Made by a program: the position numbers and the translations under genes. Of a DNA stretch of 64,000 nt, positions 8,763-19,630 are shown piece after piece. Position 1 is the stretch's first letter; every line of letters starts with the position of its first letter. Source of the DNA: Planctopirus ephydatiae (GTDB lineage Bacteria > Planctomycetota > Planctomycetia > Planctomycetales > Planctomycetaceae). The stretch is taken from the NCBI RefSeq assembly GCF_007752345.1, contig NZ_CP036299.1:248001-312000 (forward strand), in the 5' to 3' direction. The notes under the pieces are model-generated. The model searched no databases, had not been told where the DNA came from, and saw only the letters and a list, made by a program, of their open reading frames with translations.

Positions 8763-9061
8763 AGTCATACTCCATGAGTAGAATAGATGAGGACACTAAT
8801 TATTGAAGCAAAACCTGTACCTCGCTTTGGTTCAATTGATTTGAATTGATACAACGCACAAAAACGGCCGTTTCAATCGATTTGATTGACCATACGCCCA
8901 TCAGAAGCTGGGGTTTTATGAACAGTTGTTTCGGTGGAGAGGTCGTTTGCATGGCATCTCAATGCATCAAAACAAAGCAGAGAGTCTCAACGTTTTGGCG
9001 TTGCCAATCCATCCGATAGGGATCGAAGTTGGTGACATCTGGTTCAACGACCATCATAAGA
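8763..9061. promoter_or_regulatory. AT-rich leader between the two pseudopilin modules
   Basis: This 299-base gap holds no credible gene. The part next to the DUF1559 start is AT-rich and contains the perfect 12-base palindrome AAACGGCCGTTT at 8862-8873, flanked on both sides by similar TCAATTGATTTGA / TCAATCGATTTGA stretches. It probably contains the promoter of the 8762 gene; I cannot assign -35 and -10 boxes with confidence. Confidence 0.4.
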
Positions 9062-9475
9062 TCATTCCGGCTTCAGATGAAAATCCTGCGTGGAGGATGC
9101 CGCTGGTATCGTGACCTTGAGCTCGCTTTTGACGTTGTATCTGGCGGGAACGAACTCTTCCCTCATCAGCACCTTTTGGCCGTTAACCAGCTCCGAAGAA
9201 TATCGACCGGGAATTTCTCGCTGGCCATAAATCTCCACCAGTTTTTCACCGGGGGGAACTTTCAATTGGTAGTTGCCGTATTCGATTCTCCCGGAAGCAG
9301 ACTTTCCACCACCGGTGGCCGGATGAAAGGTGATCTGGCCTTCCAGCACGGGCTGCTCATTGACAGTCACGGTTCCCGTCACTTCAGATTCCGGCACCGA
9401 ACTCGTACAACCCGCGACCCCGAGGAGCACGCCAGCGAGAACCAAAGACTTCCATGCGGGAATAAAAACTGACAT
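9062..9475 (-). CDS. Small lipoprotein of a pseudopilin module (copy 2)
   Basis: 137 residues from ATG at 9475. The signal peptide ends in lipobox GVAGC, so the protein is lipid-anchored. The mature part opens with VTGTVTVNEQPVLEGQITFHP, a pattern very common in small planctomycete lipoproteins beside DUF1559 genes, and continues as a short beta-sandwich with GNYQLKVPPGEKLVEIYG. It has the same size, topology and position relative to its DUF1559 gene as the 7214-7627 protein but diverges in sequence, so the two modules are not a recent exact duplication. The function is unknown. Confidence 0.8.
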   Translation of the reverse strand: MSVFIPAWKSLVLAGVLLGVAGCTSSVPESEVTGTVTVNEQPVLEGQITFHPATGGGKSASGRIEYGNYQLKVPPGEKLVEIYGQREIPGRYSSELVNGQKVLMREEFVPARYNVKSELKVTIPAASSTQDFHLKPE

Positions 9476-9582
9476 CAAAAGCGCGCCTCATTGAAGACGA
9501 TCAACACCAGGTCAACTTGAACAAAGCTGGAGGTGGCTGCAGGAGACAGCCACCTCCGCTGTTTCAGACGATGGAGCAGGTC

Positions 9583-10506
9583 TTAGAACTCACCCAACGT
9601 CTCGCCACCGGCGCGTGTTCCCAAATTCTGAAACATCACTCGATCAATGTTGTCCGAGATAAATCGAACGGCACCATCCGCCATCAGTACGTGAGCACCA
9701 CCGGTGTGCTGGCTGCGCGTGTAATTCTCGGAGTTAGTCCCACCTCCGTGAGAAACGCAAGGAGCGCGGGTATTGGTGGTCGACTTACAGGTGTGAGCAC
9801 GATCCACAACTGTTGTATTCGGAGGGTTCGCAGTCGAAAATCCATATGAACCCCAGTTGGCACCACCCCAGTACCAGCCGGCATCACCCCAGGCATCACC
9901 GGTGTTGCCCGAACGAATCAGGCATTCAGCTGCCATAATCGTGTTCGACGTTCCATCAGTCACATCTCGCATTTTGACACTCGAAATGTTCCAGAACATC
10001 CCGTTGAGAACTGCCGTCGCAGAAATGGGATTACCCATCGGCAGGCTGTTATTCCCTGCACAGACGACGTAGTTCCCGTGGAAACCAATCTGCGCACCGT
10101 TTCCCGAAAAAGCTCCACCGTTTGGATCTGATGGGCACATCAGGGCCGGGATCTTGACCTGCTTGATCGCATTCGAAACATCCTGCACATTGCGGATGTT
10201 GTTAATCACATTGTAGGTGTTGAACAATGGCGCCTGATCCAGTTCGGGAAGAATCTGCTGCATCCAGCAATCGCGATTGAGCACAGTTGAATTAAGATCG
10301 GTCGAACGCACCCCGTAAGGAAAGGTGCTGGCCCTGTCGTGGTAATTGTGAAGTGCCAGCCCCAATTGCTTCAGATTGTTGCGACACTGTGTTCTGCGGG
10401 CCGACTCCCGGGCCTGCTGCACAGCCGGCAACAGCAGCGCAATCAAGATCGCAATAATCGCAATCACTACCAGCAATTCAATCAAAGTAAATCCACGCCG
10501 ACGCAT
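9583..10506 (-). CDS. DUF1559 protein with type IV pilin-like N-terminus (copy 2)
   Basis: 307 residues from ATG at 10506, where GGAG lies seven bases upstream; the ATG at 10530 would add eight residues before the conserved [11 protein letters not shown] start. The N-terminal 60 residues are almost identical to the 8762 paralogue (pilin helix, then [20 protein letters not shown]), while the middle differs. The C-terminus carries [20 protein letters not shown]. Processing by a prepilin peptidase and membrane or surface location are inferred from the family. It is followed after 107 bases by its lipoprotein partner. Confidence 0.93.
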   Translation of the reverse strand: MRRRGFTLIELLVVIAIIAILIALLLPAVQQARESARRTQCRNNLKQLGLALHNYHDRASTFPYGVRSTDLNSTVLNRDCWMQQILPELDQAPLFNTYNVINNIRNVQDVSNAIKQVKIPALMCPSDPNGGAFSGNGAQIGFHGNYVVCAGNNSLPMGNPISATAVLNGMFWNISSVKMRDVTDGTSNTIMAAECLIRSGNTGDAWGDAGWYWGGANWGSYGFSTANPPNTTVVDRAHTCKSTTNTRAPCVSHGGGTNSENYTRSQHTGGAHVLMADGAVRFISDNIDRVMFQNLGTRAGGETLGEF

Positions 10507-10928
10507 TGGCCATCTCCACGAAAAACACAAGGATGAAATATAATCAGCTGTTTAAGCAGCAAGTTTCATACCCTCGGGAAATGCGGAACATTGAATTGAT
10601 TACAGGCACGACTCCTGGTTCACAGGTTCCTGCGGGTTGATAACATGCACTGCGAGCCGCCATTCACTACTCAAGTTCTTAACAGAATGCTGATTAAGCA
10701 GAGTCGGTGGTTGCTCGAAATAGCGGCACTCCCCCGATGGCATTCGTGGCAGTTCAGTGCGCTGCAGCCGAGTGACAGAGTCAATTCTCTGCACAAAAAA
10801 CGACGACATGGCTCGGGCAAGCAGGCGTGAACTTACTCGATCATCAGTGATTTGTGGCCAGTGCAAACACGGAGAGTTTGACCTGCCCAAACATCCGAGG
10901 GGAATCTCTCGGATATCCAGCGGCAGAT
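10507..10928. other. Gene-free stretch with a terminator-like hairpin
   Basis: No ORF here has coding character. Next to the 10929 stop is a hairpin, ATCCGAG (10893-10899) and CTCGGAT (10908-10914), 7 bp with an 8-base loop. It lies 14 bases downstream of the minus-strand gene and is followed on that strand by GTTTGG, a weak terminator candidate. The other end should hold the promoter of the 10506 gene. Confidence 0.4.
10893..10914 (-). terminator. Hairpin downstream of the redoxin-like gene
   Basis: A perfect 7-bp stem with an 8-base loop 14 bases after the stop of the minus-strand gene; the T-rich tail is weak (GTTTGG). Confidence 0.3.
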
Positions 10929-11534
10929 CTATGTCCCACTCTTGAGCTGTTCCACCCTAAGCGCCTCGATCTTGCGGAGCAGGGCATTGACGTCGGCTTC
11001 CTCCCGAGTGCAGGTTCCCTGCCAGCGCAGGCGGCTCTCGCGATCAAACAGCAGCACCTGGGTCGCCCCTTCAGCGGCGCCATACTGGGTTTTGAGAATG
11101 TTCTCAAAGTCGAGCCACACGGGGAAGTCGGGCGAGCCCTTTTTGAACTGCTTGATGATCACTGGCCGCAACGGTTCGGGAATCTTGTCTCCCAATAGCG
11201 CCACGGGAATCACAAAAACTTCCGGCGATGGGCCGCGGGCACCGGCGACTGGCCGGACGGGAGCCTTGGCACTTTCTGCCGGCGGCAAACCTTCCGCCGT
11301 CGGATGAAACGCCAGATGCAACTCCGTTCCCAACTCTTTGGAGTTCTTCATCGCCTTACGGTCGCCGTAGATCAGCACCGTTACGCCATCTCCCGCAGCA
11401 CCGACGGCATGCTTCTCGCCGAATTGATCAACCAGCATGGGGAGATCCTCAGCCCGGCCCGGCATGATCATCCCACACCACAACCCCAGGCACAGCAGAA
11501 CCATGATCTTGTTGCGAGAGACTGAACTTCTCAT
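10929..11534 (-). CDS. Secreted redoxin-like protein lacking a CxxC
   Basis: 201 residues from ATG at 11534. A signal peptide (MRSSVSRNKIMVLLCLGLW, then cleavage near GRAED) directs export. The mature part starts with MLVDQFGEKH, followed by GVTVLIYGDRKAMKNSKELG and, near the end, TQVLLFDRESRLRWQG. This order of strands and the final LLFDRESRLRW segment resemble YtfJ/thioredoxin-like folds, but no CxxC is present: the only cysteine in the mature part is in GTCTREE. A redox enzyme is therefore not supported; a binding or degenerate role is possible. An upstream start at 11681 would run through a repeat hairpin and is rejected. Confidence 0.65.
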   Translation of the reverse strand: MRSSVSRNKIMVLLCLGLWCGMIMPGRAEDLPMLVDQFGEKHAVGAAGDGVTVLIYGDRKAMKNSKELGTELHLAFHPTAEGLPPAESAKAPVRPVAGARGPSPEVFVIPVALLGDKIPEPLRPVIIKQFKKGSPDFPVWLDFENILKTQYGAAEGATQVLLFDRESRLRWQGTCTREEADVNALLRKIEALRVEQLKSGT

Positions 11535-11952
11535 GGCCGATTCTCTTGAACGAGTTCTTCCCGAAGGATGTCTGATGGCGTCAGTGGAATGCACCAGCTC
11601 TTCCACCTTCTCCCGCGTCTTCGTGGGAGAAGGCCGGGATGAGGGTCTAATCTTCCCTATGCCCAACTCCCAACTACCCACCCACGAAGTGCGAGTACTT
11701 CACGTGACTTGGGGCGGTTGGTCGTCCGCTATCGTCAAATGTTGTAGTGCAGCCTTGCCTGAAACGACAATGGCAACTCGCGATGACTGCCGTCTCCGAG
11801 TCGCGTCTGAATGCTTTCTGCTGTCGATTTGAGCGATGAAATTGGCCCCGCAGTTGGTCGGAAGCTGCTGTCACGATAAACTTTGCTGTTGAAAACCAGC
11901 GAGCCAATTGTTCAGAGTTCAGGACAGAATCGAGATCAGGGCGGAATACCGA
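11535..11952. other. Gene-free stretch with a repeat hairpin, upstream of mfd
   Basis: No supported gene. It contains the CCTTCTCCC-type hairpin at 11606-11633 and, just before it, GGAATGCACCAGCTC (11586-11600), which recurs exactly at 23596-23610 in another gene-free stretch. Promoters for the divergent redoxin-like gene and mfd must lie here; I see no clear boxes. Confidence 0.4.
11606..11646 (-). repeat. CCTTCTCCC-type hairpin repeat, copy 1
   Basis: CCTTCTCCC (11606-11614) pairs perfectly with GGGAGAAGG (11625-11633) around a 10-base loop and is followed by CCGGGATGAGGGT. The reverse complement of the element matches the copy at 16755-16790, including the flanking CTCATCCCGG. Similar hairpins are scattered between genes in many bacteria. 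Confidence 0.65.
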
Positions 11953-14900
11953 GTGAGCGATAGTCCCTCTCTGCAGTCCTTAGTCCCCAGGCTTCGTCAG
12001 CACCCTGGTATACAGGCCATTCTCGAAAGTCTGAGGCAAGGCAACAGTGGCACCGTCGATGGTGCCTGGGGATCAAGTTGCGCACTCACCACCGCCTGTG
12101 TGGCAACGTCCACATCCGGCCCCGTCATTGCCATCCTGCCCCGAGCGCGCGATCTCGAAGATTTCGCTGGCGATCTCACCAGCTTTCTGGGCCAATCACC
12201 ACTGGTATTCCCTGCCTGGGAATCGCTCCCCAGCGAACAATCGACCAGCGACCCGATTCATGGCGAACGGCTGCGTCTGCTCAAACAACTCGAAAGCGAA
12301 GCTCCTCCCCGGCTCGTTCTGACATCGATTGCCGCCACCTTACAACCCGTTCCCGCCCGGCAATCGCGCCAGAAGTCGATGCGACTTTTTCGAGTGGGAG
12401 ATGAACTCCCGCTCGAATCGACATCTGAATGGCTGATTTCTTTAGGCTTCGAGCGCGTGCTTTCGATCGAAACCCGTGGCGAGTTCAGCATTCACGGCGG
12501 TATTGTCGATCTCTGGACGGCCGATCTCGAACATCCGATTCGTATCGAACTCTTTGGTGACGAGATCGAATCGATCCGCACGTTTGATGTCGAATCTCAG
12601 CGAAAACTGGCAGATCTGGATGAGATCGAAGTGAGTGTCCTCGATCTGCGGCGCCTGCCTCAGGAGCAGATGCCCACATCGCTTGACGATCCTTTTCCGA
12701 CCGAGCATTTCTCCGGCAGCTGGCCGAAAAACACGGTTGTCGTCCTCGTCGATCATGCCGATATCCGTCACGAAGCCCAGGCGTATCTCGAACGATTGGG
12801 TGACCGTCGCGGTATGTTTTCGAGCGAATCGTCTTTGCAGAAGATGCTGCAGTTCCCCTCGCTGAATATCGCACCATTGCTTGCCGATGGTTTTGACACG
12901 ACCTGTCATCTGCAGGTTGAATCGGTCGAGAGGCTCACCGGCCCCAAAACCGAAGCCTTACGAGAACTCTGCACCATTCTGCAGCCCGATGAGCATGTCC
13001 TCCTGGCTTGTCATAATGCCGCCGCCATCGAACGCATGCAGGAACTGCTGGATGGTCTCGAGGAAGCACAAAAACCCCGCATCCGCTTGTGCGAAGGAAC
13101 GATTACCCGTGGCTTTCGTCTCACATGGGAGCGTTTGGTTGTCCTTTCCGATCATGAACTTTTTGGCCGGGTCGAAGTCCGGCGGACTGCCACTCGCACC
13201 AGGCTGGAAACACGCGCCATCGACAGCTTCCTCGACCTCAACGAGGGAGATCTGGTCGTGCATCTGTCGCATGGCATCGGGCGATTTCTCGGGATGCAGA
13301 TTCTTGCCAAAGGGGAACAGTCCGAAGAGCATATGCACCTCGAATTCAAGGATGGTGCCAAACTCTTTGTCCCTGTTGCGCTGATACATCTGGTGCAGAA
13401 GTATGTTGGCGGGCAGAAAACGGCTCCCGAACTTTCCAAGCTGGGCGGAACGGCCTGGGCTCAGAAGAAAAAACGCGTCGCGGAAGCTGTCACCGATATG
13501 GCGGCTGATATGCTCCGCCTGCAGGCCGAACGGGAATTGCAGCCGGGCATTGCCTTTCCCCCGGACAGCCACTGGATGGAAGAGTTCGAGGCCTCGTTTC
13601 CTTACATTGAAACGATCGATCAGTCGAAGGCCATTCTCGATATCAAGCGCGATATGGAACGCCCCCGGCCTATGGAAAGGCTCATTTGCGGCGATGTCGG
13701 CTTTGGTAAAACCGAAGTCGCCATGCGTGCTGCTTTCAAAGCAGTCGATGGTGGCAAGCAGGTCGCCGTCCTGGTCCCCACGACAGTCCTGGCAGAACAG
13801 CATTATCGCAGCTTCAGCAGCCGCTTTGCCGAGTTCCCGATCAACATTGGTCAGCTATCCCGCTTCCGCACGAAGACCGAGCAAAAGCTGACACTCAGTG
13901 GGTTGATGGATGGCTCGGTGGATCTCGTCATTGGGACGCATCGACTGGTTCAATCCGATGTCCATTTCAAAGATCTCGGCCTGCTGATCATTGATGAAGA
14001 GCAGCGCTTTGGTGTTGAAGCCAAAGAGCGGCTCAAAAAGCTGCGCACGCAGACCGATATTCTCACGTTAAGCGCAACACCTATCCCGCGAACATTGCAC
14101 CTCTCGCTCATTGGTGTGCGCGATATCTCGAATCTCGAAACTCCACCACAAGATCGCATGGCGATTGAAACCCGCATCTGCCGGTTTGATCCCACACTCA
14201 TCCGTCAGGCGATCGTTCGCGAACTCAATCGCGGCGGGCAGATCTACTTCGTCCACAATCGCGTTTACAACATTCAGACCATGGCCGAACGTATTCGTTC
14301 GATTGTTCCCGAAGCGCAGGTGGGTGTCGTGCATGGCCAGATGAACGAACACGAAATGGAAGAGGCGATGCTCGGATTCGTCCGTGGCGATCTTGATGTG
14401 CTTGTGGCGACAACAATTATCGAAAGTGGCCTCGATATCCCTAATGCGAACACCATTTTCATCAATCAGGCCGAACATTATGGCCTTGCGGAAATGCACC
14501 AGCTTCGCGGCCGTGTGGGTCGATACAAACACCGCGCCTATTGCTACCTGATGGTCGAAGAAGGGAAGATCCTCTCACCTCAAGCCACCAAACGGCTCAA
14601 GGCGATTGAAGAATTCAGCGAGCTGGGTGCTGGTTTTAAAATCTCGATGCGCGATCTCGAAATCCGCGGGGCCGGGAACATCCTCGGGACGGAACAGAGC
14701 GGGCATATCGCCATCGTGGGTTATGAACTTTACTGCCAGCTTCTGGAAAATGCCGTCAGGGCTTTGAAGCGGGAACCTCTCAAAGAACATCGGCATGTCG
14801 ATGTCGATCTCCCGATTTCGGCATTCATCCCCAGTGAATACGTTCCGCCGGGCCGCTTGAAAATCGAGATGTATCGGAAACTGTCGCAGGTCGTTTCCAT

Positions 14901-15264
14901 CGAGGAACTGCGTCAGTACGAAACCGAGATCAAGGATCGCTTTGGCCCGGTTCCCAAGCCTGCCCAGCGGATGATCGACCTGCGGGAAATTCAGCTCCTG
15001 GCCAGCCGGTGGTCGATTGATCGAATTCACCTCGAAGGGGGCTATTGTGTCTTCAGTTATCGCCTCCCTCGCAAAATTGAAAAGCTGGCGCAGGAAACTC
15101 CTTTCACACTCCGGGTCGTCGATGACCGTCAGGCGCATCTCGTTCTTCCCCGTGGCTACGAGACTGGCCTCAAGCTGCTCAGGCTCATTCGCAAAGTCCT
15201 CGATCCCGCAGGGGAATTTGCTCCCCGCAAAGGAGAAGACACGGCTCAGGTTGCCGCCGAGTAA
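11953..15264 (+). CDS. mfd: Transcription-repair coupling factor Mfd
   Basis: 1103 residues from GTG at 11953 (AGGGCGG upstream); a TTG at 11908 would add 15. Mfd removes RNA polymerase stalled at DNA damage and recruits UvrA to the lesion. Seen in order: UvrB-like N-terminal module ([17 protein letters not shown] region), the CarD-like RNA-polymerase interaction domain ([17 protein letters not shown], residues about 430-500), the SF2 motor with Walker [21 protein letters not shown] box, SATPIPRTL, then QLRGRVGRY and the C-terminal TRCF domain ([19 protein letters not shown]). The length is close to the family norm. It is alone in its transcription unit apart from the propeller gene 97 bases downstream. 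Confidence 0.97.
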   Translation: MSDSPSLQSLVPRLRQHPGIQAILESLRQGNSGTVDGAWGSSCALTTACVATSTSGPVIAILPRARDLEDFAGDLTSFLGQSPLVFPAWESLPSEQSTSDPIHGERLRLLKQLESEAPPRLVLTSIAATLQPVPARQSRQKSMRLFRVGDELPLESTSEWLISLGFERVLSIETRGEFSIHGGIVDLWTADLEHPIRIELFGDEIESIRTFDVESQRKLADLDEIEVSVLDLRRLPQEQMPTSLDDPFPTEHFSGSWPKNTVVVLVDHADIRHEAQAYLERLGDRRGMFSSESSLQKMLQFPSLNIAPLLADGFDTTCHLQVESVERLTGPKTEALRELCTILQPDEHVLLACHNAAAIERMQELLDGLEEAQKPRIRLCEGTITRGFRLTWERLVVLSDHELFGRVEVRRTATRTRLETRAIDSFLDLNEGDLVVHLSHGIGRFLGMQILAKGEQSEEHMHLEFKDGAKLFVPVALIHLVQKYVGGQKTAPELSKLGGTAWAQKKKRVAEAVTDMAADMLRLQAERELQPGIAFPPDSHWMEEFEASFPYIETIDQSKAILDIKRDMERPRPMERLICGDVGFGKTEVAMRAAFKAVDGGKQVAVLVPTTVLAEQHYRSFSSRFAEFPINIGQLSRFRTKTEQKLTLSGLMDGSVDLVIGTHRLVQSDVHFKDLGLLIIDEEQRFGVEAKERLKKLRTQTDILTLSATPIPRTLHLSLIGVRDISNLETPPQDRMAIETRICRFDPTLIRQAIVRELNRGGQIYFVHNRVYNIQTMAERIRSIVPEAQVGVVHGQMNEHEMEEAMLGFVRGDLDVLVATTIIESGLDIPNANTIFINQAEHYGLAEMHQLRGRVGRYKHRAYCYLMVEEGKILSPQATKRLKAIEEFSELGAGFKISMRDLEIRGAGNILGTEQSGHIAIVGYELYCQLLENAVRALKREPLKEHRHVDVDLPISAFIPSEYVPPGRLKIEMYRKLSQVVSIEELRQYETEIKDRFGPVPKPAQRMIDLREIQLLASRWSIDRIHLEGGYCVFSYRLPRKIEKLAQETPFTLRVVDDRQAHLVLPRGYETGLKLLRLIRKVLDPAGEFAPRKGEDTAQVAAE

Positions 15265-15361
15265 CGACTGGAAAACGTCGCCAGGTCAACCGGCTCTGTC
15301 TTTAATCACCAGCATGCGATAGTTTGGAATCAAATTGACGATCACATGGAGCAGGCAAAAC

Positions 15362-16426
15362 ATGATGAACACATCGCGAAATCACAGCAGGCACTGGGTA
15401 TTCCTCCCGGCCATGATCTGCCTCACCAGTCTGAGTCTTGTGCATGAGGCGATGGCTCAGCCCGCCAGTGAAGCGACATTTCTCTCCAATCAGCGGCAGG
15501 TGAGCTTCGGCTTACCACGCGCTGGTGAAGGGTACTTCTCACCCGATGGCCAGTGGATTGTCTATCAGGCCTATCCCGTCGGCTATCCGTTCTATCAGAT
15601 CTATGTGCAGAAGCTCGACGAAAAGACCCCCAGGCTTTTAAGTACCGGGCGCGGCCGCACCACCTGTGCGTACTTTACCCCCGATCAGAAGCGGATTCTC
15701 TTTGCTTCGGCTCATACCGATCCAGCCATCGACCTCACGGAAAAGAAGGCCCGCGAAGAAGCGGCTCAAGGGGGCCGCCGCCGCTATCAATGGGATTTCG
15801 ACCCTCACATGGATCTCTACACCATCAACTTTGATGGCACCGGCATGCAGCGATTGACCGATACTCCCGGTTACGATGCCGAAGGAAGCTATTCAGCTGA
15901 TGGAAAACAGATTGTCTTTACTTCCAACCGCGATGGCGACGCCGATCTGTACCTGATGGATGCCGATGGCTCGAATGTCCGCCAGTTGACCAATACGCCC
16001 GGCTATGATGGCGGCCCGTTCTTTTCACCCGATGGCCAGTGGGTCATCTTCCGCAGTGACCGCGAAAAGGAGCACATGCTCCAGCTCTATGCGATTTCGG
16101 TCGATGGCAAGCACGAAGTGCAGCTCACCAAAAACCTTGATGAGGTCAACTGGTGCCCCTATTTCCATCCCGATGGCAAGTCGCTCATCTGGTCGCGAGC
16201 CGACTACTCGAAAGGCCCCGCCAGTGCCAAGTTCAAACTCTGGTGGATGCCGATTGAAACCACCAGCACCACCTTCACGGCGGGCACTCCCCGGCAAATC
16301 ACATTCGGCGATGCGACCGATGTCCTCCCCGTCTTCAGCCCCGATGGAAAACAACTCCTCTGGACCTCCACCCGCGGCTCCGACGCCACCAGCCAACTCT
16401 GGCTCGCCGACTGGAAAACCCCCTGA
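15362..16426 (+). CDS. Exported TolB-like beta-propeller protein
   Basis: 354 residues from ATG at 15362, with AGG six bases upstream. The signal peptide ends near AMAQP. At least five PD40/TolB-type blades can be read from the repeated F-SPDG-x-x-I/L-x-W/F pattern: YFSPDGQWIVYQA, YFTPDQKRILFAS, SYSADGKQIVFTSNRDG, FFSPDGQWVIFRSDRE, YFHPDGKSLIWSRAD and VFSPDGKQLLWTSTRG. TolB itself works with Pal in the envelope, but no tol/pal gene is nearby, and planctomycetes have many such propellers, so the role is probably scaffold or sensor in the periplasm. Confidence 0.85.
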   Translation: MMNTSRNHSRHWVFLPAMICLTSLSLVHEAMAQPASEATFLSNQRQVSFGLPRAGEGYFSPDGQWIVYQAYPVGYPFYQIYVQKLDEKTPRLLSTGRGRTTCAYFTPDQKRILFASAHTDPAIDLTEKKAREEAAQGGRRRYQWDFDPHMDLYTINFDGTGMQRLTDTPGYDAEGSYSADGKQIVFTSNRDGDADLYLMDADGSNVRQLTNTPGYDGGPFFSPDGQWVIFRSDREKEHMLQLYAISVDGKHEVQLTKNLDEVNWCPYFHPDGKSLIWSRADYSKGPASAKFKLWWMPIETTSTTFTAGTPRQITFGDATDVLPVFSPDGKQLLWTSTRGSDATSQLWLADWKTP

Positions 16427-16570
16427 TCATCCAACGCCCTGCGATTTCATATGCCGCAATCATCCGCAAGGGCCACGCAGCCGTAGGATCCGCTGTGCGG
16501 ACCATGTTCCGCCCACCACCACCACCCCGCTCACGCCCTCGGGAAGTCTTCTTGGTGGAAAGCAGGGTGG

Positions 16571-16609
16571 CCCAGACGTGGCTTTGCACGTCTGGGTGAC
16601 GATCGTCAC
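16571..16609. repeat. CTTTG-loop hairpin joined to a 14-base palindrome
   Basis: CCCAGACGTG and CACGTCTGGG form a perfect 10-bp stem with loop GCTTTG, immediately followed by the perfect palindrome GTGACGATCGTCAC. The loop and the top of the stem (CGTG-R-CTTTG-CACG) recur in the hairpin at 37790-37819, whose lower stem is different but equally perfect. Confidence 0.6.
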
Positions 16610-16754
16610 AAGAAAGACTCTGCGAAACTCGGCTTCGTGTCCATGACTCCCTGGCTTTGTTTCGCAGGAGCGATGATTGCTCTTGGACGAAAGCTGAGAC
16701 CATCGTGCGATGAAGTCACTCGTTAATCGCACACCAAATACATTCGCACTCGCA

Positions 16755-16790
16755 CTCATCCCGGCCTTCTCTCGTCGGAACGGGAGAAGG
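16755..16790 (+). repeat. CCTTCTCCC-type hairpin repeat, copy 2
   Basis: CCTTCTCTC (16765-16773) pairs with GGGAGAAGG (16782-16790) with one G-U-type wobble, preceded by CTCATCCCGG. It begins about 30 bases after the leuS stop on the minus strand and could serve as its terminator. Confidence 0.6.
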
Positions 16791-16819
16791 GGGTCAGAAT
16801 GCTCGTGTGTTTAGTGGCG

Positions 16820-19630
16820 TTACTTCACCACGAAATTCATCAGCCGGCCCGGCACATAGACCTTCTTCACAATCGTCTTCCCTTCCAGCTGACTGCTCAC
16901 GTGCGGGTCACTTGCGGCTGCCGCTTCCACGACTTCCGCTGTGGCATCCTTGGCAATCACAATCTTGCCGCGAACTTTGCCATTCACCTGCACGGGGATC
17001 TCGATCGTCGCTTCTTCCAGCAACGACTCATCGAACTGTGGCCAGGGCTCATAAGCCAGCGATTTCTCATGCCCCAGCACTTGCCACAACTCTTCTGCCA
17101 GATGTGGCGCCATGGGCGAGATGAGCAGCACGAACTTTTCCATCGCGATTTTGGGTCGCACGTCAGCAGCAGTGAACTCGTTCACAAACTCCATCATGCG
17201 GCTGATGGCCGTATTGAACGACAGCCGCTCGATATCGTCTGTCACCGCCTTGATCGTCTTGTGCAAGATCCGATTCTGTGCAGGGGTCGGCTCGACATCC
17301 TGCACCTTCGAGTTCAGCACGACCTGGTCGAGTTGATCATCGACAATCAGTCGCCACACGCGCCCCAGAAAGCGATAGATCCCTTCGACACCCGACATGC
17401 TCCACGGCTTGGTCGCTTCCAGCGGCCCCATGAACATCTCATACAACCGCAGCGAATCCGCTCCGTATTCTTTCACCACCTGATCAGGATTGATCACGTT
17501 CTTTCGCGACTTCGACATCTTGAACGAGCGGGCATCGACCACAATCTGCGGATCGTTCTTGAGGACAAAACTGTCCCCCTGCTTCTCGACATCTTCAGCG
17601 GTCAGCTTCACTGTGGTGACAGCACTTCCCTGAGCATCGAGCAATCGCCCAACATCCACACCCTTCGCAGAAACGAACTCGCCCGTGGCATTCTTGAAGC
17701 CGACAAACTCCATCTCGCCCAGAATCATCCCCTGATTCACCAGCCGCTGGAATGGCTCCGCGTGGGTCACATGCCCGCGATCAAAGAGCACCTTGTGCCA
17801 GAATCGCGAATAGAGCAGATGCAGCACCGCATGCTCCGCACCACCAATGTAGAGATCGACCGGCAGCCAGTACTTCTCCTTCTCTGGATCAATGAACCGC
17901 TCGCTGTTCTTGTTGTCGCAGAAGCGGAGGTAGTACCAGCAGCTCCCCGCCCACTGAGGCATGCTGTTCGTTTCCCGCTTCAGCTTCGTGCCGTCTTCGG
18001 CGGTGGCGTAGAGCCACTCCGCAGGGGCTTTCGAAAGCAGCGGTTCAGGCGTGCCGGTCGGCTTGAAGTCTTCCATCTCGGGGAGCTTCACCGGCAGCTC
18101 ACTCGCACTGACGGCCCGCACCATTCCAGTGGCCTCGCCCTGGGCATCCAATTCGTGCCAGATGGGAAACGGCTCGCCCCAGTAACGCTGACGACTGAAG
18201 AGCCAGTCGCGAAGACGATAGTTGACCGCCTTCTTGGCGACTCCCTTGGCCGCCAGATCAGCGACGATCTGCGCCTTCACCTCGTCTGTCGTGAGGCCTG
18301 AGTACGGCCCGGAATTGACCGCAATCCCGGCACCCGTGAAGCCAATCAAGCCTTCACCAGGTGCCTCGGGCGGAGAAACCACCGGAATTACCGGAATACC
18401 AAACAAGGTGGCAAATTCTAAATCGCGCTCGTCATGTGCGGGGACGGCCATGATCGCGCCGGTGCCGTAGCTCATGAGGACATAGTCAGCAATCCAGACC
18501 GGGATTTTCTCACCATTGACGGGATTAATCGCATAGCCGCCGGTGAAGACGCCCGATTTCTCCTTGGCGAGATCGGTCCGGTCGAGGTCGCTCTTGAGAG
18601 AGGTCTTCTGGCGGTAAGCCGCCACATCGGCCACTCGATCTTCCCTGGTGATCGCATCGACCAGCGGATGCTCAGGGGCCAGCACCATGTAAGTTGCCCC
18701 GAAGAGCGTATCGGGCCGGGTGGTATAGACCCGGAGCGTTTCCTCACCAGCGGCCGATTTCCCGCGCCAGCTGGCCGGATCAATCACAAAATCAACCTCG
18801 GCCCCTTCGCTGCGACCAATCCAGTTCCTTTGCAGCAGCTTGATCGACTCGGGCCAGTTGACCTGATCAAGTTCCCCAATCAGACGCTCGGCATAAGCCG
18901 TAATCCGCAGCATCCACTGCTTGAGGTTCCGCCGCTCGACGGGATGGTTGCCGCGGTCGCTCTTGCCGTCGGCAGTCACCTCTTCATTGGCGAGCACAGT
19001 TCCTAAAGCGGGGCACCAGTTGACAGGGGCTTCATGAATGTAGGCCAGACGATGTGCATCCTGATACTTGCGGACAGCCGGCTCTCCCTGGGTCTTCACT
19101 TCTGCAGGGATGGGCAGTTCGCTGATCGGGCGGCCGCGACCGGTTCGCACCTGGCCATCCGGCCCTGTCCACTCGCAGGTTTCGTCATACCAGGTGTCAA
19201 AGAGCTGGAGGAAGATCCACTGTGTCCAGCGGACGTAATCCGGATCGGTCGTCGCGAGTTCGCGTTCCCAGTCGTAGCTGAAGCCCAGGCTTTTGAGCTG
19301 CCGCTTGAAGGTGGCAATGTTTTTTTCGGTCGTAATCCGGGGATGCGTCCCCGTCTCGACGGCATACTGCTCAGCCGGCAGACCAAACGCATCCCAGCCC
19401 ATGGGGTGGAGCACATTTTTCCCCCGCATGCGGGCAAACCGGCAGGTGATATCGGTCGCTGTGTATCCTTCGGGATGTCCCACATGCAGACCATCTCCCG
19501 AAGGATAAGGGAACATGTCGAGGACATACATTTTGGGCTTTGAAACATCCATTTCCGTACGGAAAGTGGCGTGCTGGTCCCAATAGGCCTGCCATTTGGG
19601 TTCAATGCGGGCGGCGTCATAACGAGGCAT
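16820..19630 (-). CDS. leuS: Leucyl-tRNA synthetase
   Basis: 936 residues, normal for bacterial LeuRS. This class I synthetase charges tRNA-Leu. Visible are the HIGH-type motif HVGH at residues 49-52 within [17 protein letters not shown], the CP1 editing domain with [19 protein letters not shown] and [15 protein letters not shown], the [19 protein letters not shown] segment, the KMSKS loop ([10 protein letters not shown], about residue 704) and the C-terminal anticodon-binding and tail domain ending in the family's [13 protein letters not shown]-like strand. It is transcribed alone. The start ATG has no clear Shine-Dalgarno. A 500-residue ORF on the other strand is an antisense shadow. Confidence 0.98.
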   Translation of the reverse strand: MPRYDAARIEPKWQAYWDQHATFRTEMDVSKPKMYVLDMFPYPSGDGLHVGHPEGYTATDITCRFARMRGKNVLHPMGWDAFGLPAEQYAVETGTHPRITTEKNIATFKRQLKSLGFSYDWERELATTDPDYVRWTQWIFLQLFDTWYDETCEWTGPDGQVRTGRGRPISELPIPAEVKTQGEPAVRKYQDAHRLAYIHEAPVNWCPALGTVLANEEVTADGKSDRGNHPVERRNLKQWMLRITAYAERLIGELDQVNWPESIKLLQRNWIGRSEGAEVDFVIDPASWRGKSAAGEETLRVYTTRPDTLFGATYMVLAPEHPLVDAITREDRVADVAAYRQKTSLKSDLDRTDLAKEKSGVFTGGYAINPVNGEKIPVWIADYVLMSYGTGAIMAVPAHDERDLEFATLFGIPVIPVVSPPEAPGEGLIGFTGAGIAVNSGPYSGLTTDEVKAQIVADLAAKGVAKKAVNYRLRDWLFSRQRYWGEPFPIWHELDAQGEATGMVRAVSASELPVKLPEMEDFKPTGTPEPLLSKAPAEWLYATAEDGTKLKRETNSMPQWAGSCWYYLRFCDNKNSERFIDPEKEKYWLPVDLYIGGAEHAVLHLLYSRFWHKVLFDRGHVTHAEPFQRLVNQGMILGEMEFVGFKNATGEFVSAKGVDVGRLLDAQGSAVTTVKLTAEDVEKQGDSFVLKNDPQIVVDARSFKMSKSRKNVINPDQVVKEYGADSLRLYEMFMGPLEATKPWSMSGVEGIYRFLGRVWRLIVDDQLDQVVLNSKVQDVEPTPAQNRILHKTIKAVTDDIERLSFNTAISRMMEFVNEFTAADVRPKIAMEKFVLLISPMAPHLAEELWQVLGHEKSLAYEPWPQFDESLLEEATIEIPVQVNGKVRGKIVIAKDATAEVVEAAAASDPHVSSQLEGKTIVKKVYVPGRLMNFVVK

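Larger units (their letters stand above)
16427..16819. other. Convergent gene-free stretch with two hairpin repeats
   Basis: It lies between the convergent propeller gene and leuS. It holds the CTTTG-loop hairpin (16571-16596), the 14-base palindrome GTGACGATCGTCAC (16596-16609) touching it, and the second CCTTCTCCC-type hairpin (16755-16790) just after the leuS stop. No gene is supported. Confidence 0.5.

Noticed and set aside
16799-18301. 500-residue open frame on the plus strand inside leuS
   Set aside because: It is antisense to a clear leuS, has skewed residue content and no recognisable domain.
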